Source of the DNA: Seohaeicola_A nanhaiensis
GTDB taxonomy: Bacteria > Pseudomonadota > Alphaproteobacteria > Rhodobacterales > Rhodobacteraceae
Assembly: GCF_042654245.1 (NCBI RefSeq)
Contig: NZ_JBHSGI010000009.1
Location: 124,001-188,000, forward strand
Direction: 5' to 3'
DNA length: 64,000 nt
Shown one piece after another: positions 62,062 through 64,000 of the stretch. The position numbers and the translations under genes are program-made. The notes below the pieces were generated by a model. It did no database searches. It worked only from the letters and a program-made list of their open reading frames with translations, and was not told where the DNA came from. Within the stretch, counting starts at the first letter, position 1. Every line of letters starts with the position of its first letter.

Positions 62062-62834
62062 TTGGAAAAGTCGGCTTTGCGTTTTTCGAGGAAAGCGGAA
62101 ATGCCTTCGCCCGCTTCGTCGCCGCCCTGGGCGATGGCCATGGCGTCGCGTTCGCGGTCGAGCTGTTCGGCCTCGGTGGTGTCGTAGGCCTGATTGACCA
62201 GCGCGCGGATGGCGGACTGGGCCAGCGGAGGGCCGGCGGCGAGGGCATCGGCGAGGGCGTTCGCCTCGGCTTCGGTGCTGCCTGCCGGGACAACGGCGTT
62301 GACGACGCCCAGCTGCGCCATCCGTTCGGCGGTGACGGGGCGCGCCAGCAGGCACATCTCCATCGCCAGCGGACGGGGGAGCATGCGGGCGAAGGCAGCG
62401 GTCAGCCCGCCGTCGGGCACCAGCCCGGCCTTCACGTAGGCGGCGGTGAACTTGGCTCCGGCAGAGGCGACGATCAGGTCGCAGGCCATCGCCAGCGAGA
62501 CGCCGGCCCCGGCCGCGCCGCCTTCGACGGCGGCGATCACCGGCACCGGGCAGGCGCGGATGGCGCGGATGACGCCGTGAAGACCGTCGATCTTGTCGCG
62601 GCGTTCCGGTTCGGTAAGCTTGCGCCGCTCGATCAGGGTGTTCAGATCGCCGCCGGCGCAGAAGAAGCCGCCCTCGGAGGTCAGGATCACCGCGCGGATG
62701 CGCTTTTCGGTGGCCTGCCAGGTGGCTTCGTTGATCGCCGAATAGAGGTCGGGCGACAGCGCGCCGCGCCGGCTGGCGTTCATGTTGACCACGACAAGGC
62801 GGTCGCCCCGGTCGTCGATGCGGGCCAGGGTCAT
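62058..62834 (-). CDS. Enoyl-CoA hydratase/isomerase family protein
   Basis: A 258-residue crotonase-fold protein. The oxyanion-hole segments are SEGGFFCAGGDLNTLIER and AAVEGGAAGAGVSLAMACDL. The glutamate pair of classic hydratases is not clearly placed, so an isomerase is possible. The ATG at 62834 overlaps the thioesterase stop (ATGA). It belongs to the beta-oxidation-like operon that continues past the right edge. Confidence 0.86.
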   Translation of the reverse strand: MTLARIDDRGDRLVVVNMNASRRGALSPDLYSAINEATWQATEKRIRAVILTSEGGFFCAGGDLNTLIERRKLTEPERRDKIDGLHGVIRAIRACPVPVIAAVEGGAAGAGVSLAMACDLIVASAGAKFTAAYVKAGLVPDGGLTAAFARMLPRPLAMEMCLLARPVTAERMAQLGVVNAVVPAGSTEAEANALADALAAGPPLAQSAIRALVNQAYDTTEAEQLDRERDAMAIAQGGDEAGEGISAFLEKRKADFSK

Positions 62835-63259
62835 GCCGCGGCTTCCTTTCGGGCGGGTTTGTAGACGCCGGTGCTGGTTGCGATCAGCCGTCCGCTTTCG
62901 TCGCGCAACTCGCCCGAGATGAAGAGCGTTCGCTTGCCGCCGCCGGTCACGGTGCCGATGGCCGTCGCCTGCCCCTGCAGCATCGGCGCGATGAACTGGA
63001 CAGTGAAAGACACGCTGAGCATCGGCGGCAGGTCTACGGGGTCCATGTGCATGGAGCCCGAGATGCCGCAGGCGCTGTCGAGCAGGGTGGCGACGATGCC
63101 GCCGTGCAGGACATCGTGACGGTTGGTGTGATCGCCGGTGACATCCAGCGACACGCGCGCGCGGCCGTCCGGGTGACCGGTGTCGGTCACCCATCCGATC
63201 AGGCGCTGCGTTCCGGTCTCGCCGATCCGCAGGACGGGATCATGCCGCGCTGAGTTCAA
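62831..63259 (-). CDS. PaaI-type hotdog thioesterase
   Basis: A protein of about 142 residues with the hotdog-fold signature HDVLHGGIVATLLDSACGIS. It would hydrolyse acyl- or aryl-CoA, relieving CoA trapping in the pathway of its neighbours. No ATG or GTG start exists in frame before the domain; TTG codons at 63259 and 63292 lie inside the end of the acyl-CoA dehydrogenase gene. I chose 63259, so the start is uncertain. Confidence 0.75.
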   Translation of the reverse strand: MNSARHDPVLRIGETGTQRLIGWVTDTGHPDGRARVSLDVTGDHTNRHDVLHGGIVATLLDSACGISGSMHMDPVDLPPMLSVSFTVQFIAPMLQGQATAIGTVTGGGKRTLFISGELRDESGRLIATSTGVYKPARKEAAA

Positions 63260-64000
63260 TGAAACGCCCCAGGTGGTAGTCGGTGTCGCCAAAGCGGTGG
63301 TCGGTCATCACGATCCGCTTGGCAATATGGGCGAGTTCGTATTCCTTGGTCATGGCGATGCCGCCGTGCATCTGGATCGATTCCTCGGCCACCAGACGAC
63401 CCACGCGCCCGATCAGGTTGCGCATCGAGGCGATCTGCAGGTCGCGCGCGTCGGTTTCGAGGTGGCCTGCGCCGTTGATGACGGCGGAGCGGGCCTGTTC
63501 CAGCTCGATCAGCAGGTCGGAATAGCGGTGCGCCAGGGCCTGGAAGGTGCCGATCGGGCGGCCGAACTGCTTGCGGGTCATCAGGTAGTCGCGGGTGAGT
63601 TCGACCGCCGTAACCATCGCGCCAAGCGCCTCGGCCGCGAGGGCGACGTTGGCGCGGGCGATGGCATCGGTCAGCGGGCCAAATCCCTTTCCGGCCGCGC
63701 CCAGACGCGCGCTGGCCGGGATTGTCACGTTGTCGAGCGTCACCTCGGCGGCGTGGCCCCCGGCGAGCATCGGATAGCTGCGCAGGGTCATGCCCGAGGT
63801 GCCGGCCGGCACGAGGAAGAGCGAAATGCCATCGGTATCCGCGACGCCACCGCTTTCGCGGGCGGAGACGATCAGGTGGTCGGCGGCCTCGGCATTCACC
63901 ACGACGGACTTGCGGCCGTTCAGCACGATATCGCCGCCGGAGTCCTTGGCGGTGGTCTCGACCCGCGAGAGGTCATAGCGGGCAACCGGTTCGCCATGGG
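63240..64000 (-). CDS. Acyl-CoA dehydrogenase, C-terminal part (cut by window edge)
   Basis: The visible 253 codons cover the beta domain (GISLFLVPAGTSGMTL) and the C-terminal helical domain, with TRKQFGRPIGTFQALAHRYS and QMHGGIAMTKEYELAH, the FAD-contact and final signature of the family. The frame is open to the right edge and the start lies outside. It oxidises an acyl-CoA to the enoyl-CoA and heads the visible operon dehydrogenase-thioesterase-hydratase-ligase. Confidence 0.9.
   Translation of the reverse strand, partial: HGEPVARYDLSRVETTAKDSGGDIVLNGRKSVVVNAEAADHLIVSARESGGVADTDGISLFLVPAGTSGMTLRSYPMLAGGHAAEVTLDNVTIPASARLGAAGKGFGPLTDAIARANVALAAEALGAMVTAVELTRDYLMTRKQFGRPIGTFQALAHRYSDLLIELEQARSAVINGAGHLETDARDLQIASMRNLIGRVGRLVAEESIQMHGGIAMTKEYELAHIAKRIVMTDHRFGDTDYHLGRFIELSAA

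Overview
The window is a stretch of a high-GC chromosome from an alphaproteobacterium of the order Rhodobacterales (the Rhodobacter/Roseobacter group). The evidence is the combination of a RegB-SenC-RegA redox locus, a HemJ-type protoporphyrinogen oxidase, alphaproteobacterial AddA/AddB, a HemD-mitofilin-HemY cluster, and the gene order parB-parA-rsmG-mnmG-mnmE-rho-hemJ // maf-aroE-coaE-dnaQ-secB, which is the usual surroundings of the chromosome origin in this group. Species cannot be named from sequence alone.

Layout. 1-3.6 kb: a LysR regulator cut by the left edge, a divergent epimerase, a membrane protein and a cation efflux protein. 3.6-5.7 kb: tRNA-Thr(CGU), then a low-GC three-gene cassette that includes a TIGR04255-family protein. 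5.7-11.8 kb: hemY-like, mitofilin-like and hemD on the minus strand, divergent from tsaD-gpsA-EVE. 11.9-20.7 kb: ahcY, an HD hydrolase, a sulfotransferase-like gene, periplasmic msrA, maeB, mutS. 20.8-25.0 kb: hrcA-grpE divergent from rph-rdgB-hemW. 25.0-32.4 kb: parB, parA, rsmG, mnmG, mnmE, rho and hemJ, all leftward. 32.4-32.8 kb: an AT-rich, gene-free segment that I take to be oriC. 32.8-35.5 kb: maf, aroE, coaE, dnaQ, all rightward. 35.5-44.5 kb: secB, fxsA, a Tim44-like gene with mltA and a Smr gene, a DUF900 lipoprotein hydrolase, hslV-(membrane protein)-hslU, a capsule-type protein, trxA. 44.5-54.6 kb: a long minus-strand run of addA, addB, murU, amgK, tsaE and a PAS-only protein. 54.6-57.4 kb: regB divergent from senC-regA. 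57.5-64 kb: pheT, a DUF2478 protein and an acyl-CoA catabolism operon that runs off the right edge.

How the genes fit together. The centre is the replication-origin domain: strand polarity flips at the putative oriC, ParA/ParB lie 6-7 kb away, and two parS-type sites sit inside rsmG and at the mnmE/mnmG junction. Most other genes are housekeeping: tetrapyrrole synthesis (hemD, hemJ, hemW), tRNA modification (tsaD, tsaE, mnmE, mnmG), DNA repair (mutS, addAB), proteostasis (hrcA, grpE, hslUV, secB, trxA), wall turnover (mltA, murU, amgK) and redox control (regBA).

Parts that look acquired or unusual are the low-GC cassette at 3.8-5.4 kb, a low-GC patch of about 400 bp inside addA, and a membrane protein lying between hslV and hslU. 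No CRISPR array, insertion sequence, integrase or rRNA gene was seen.
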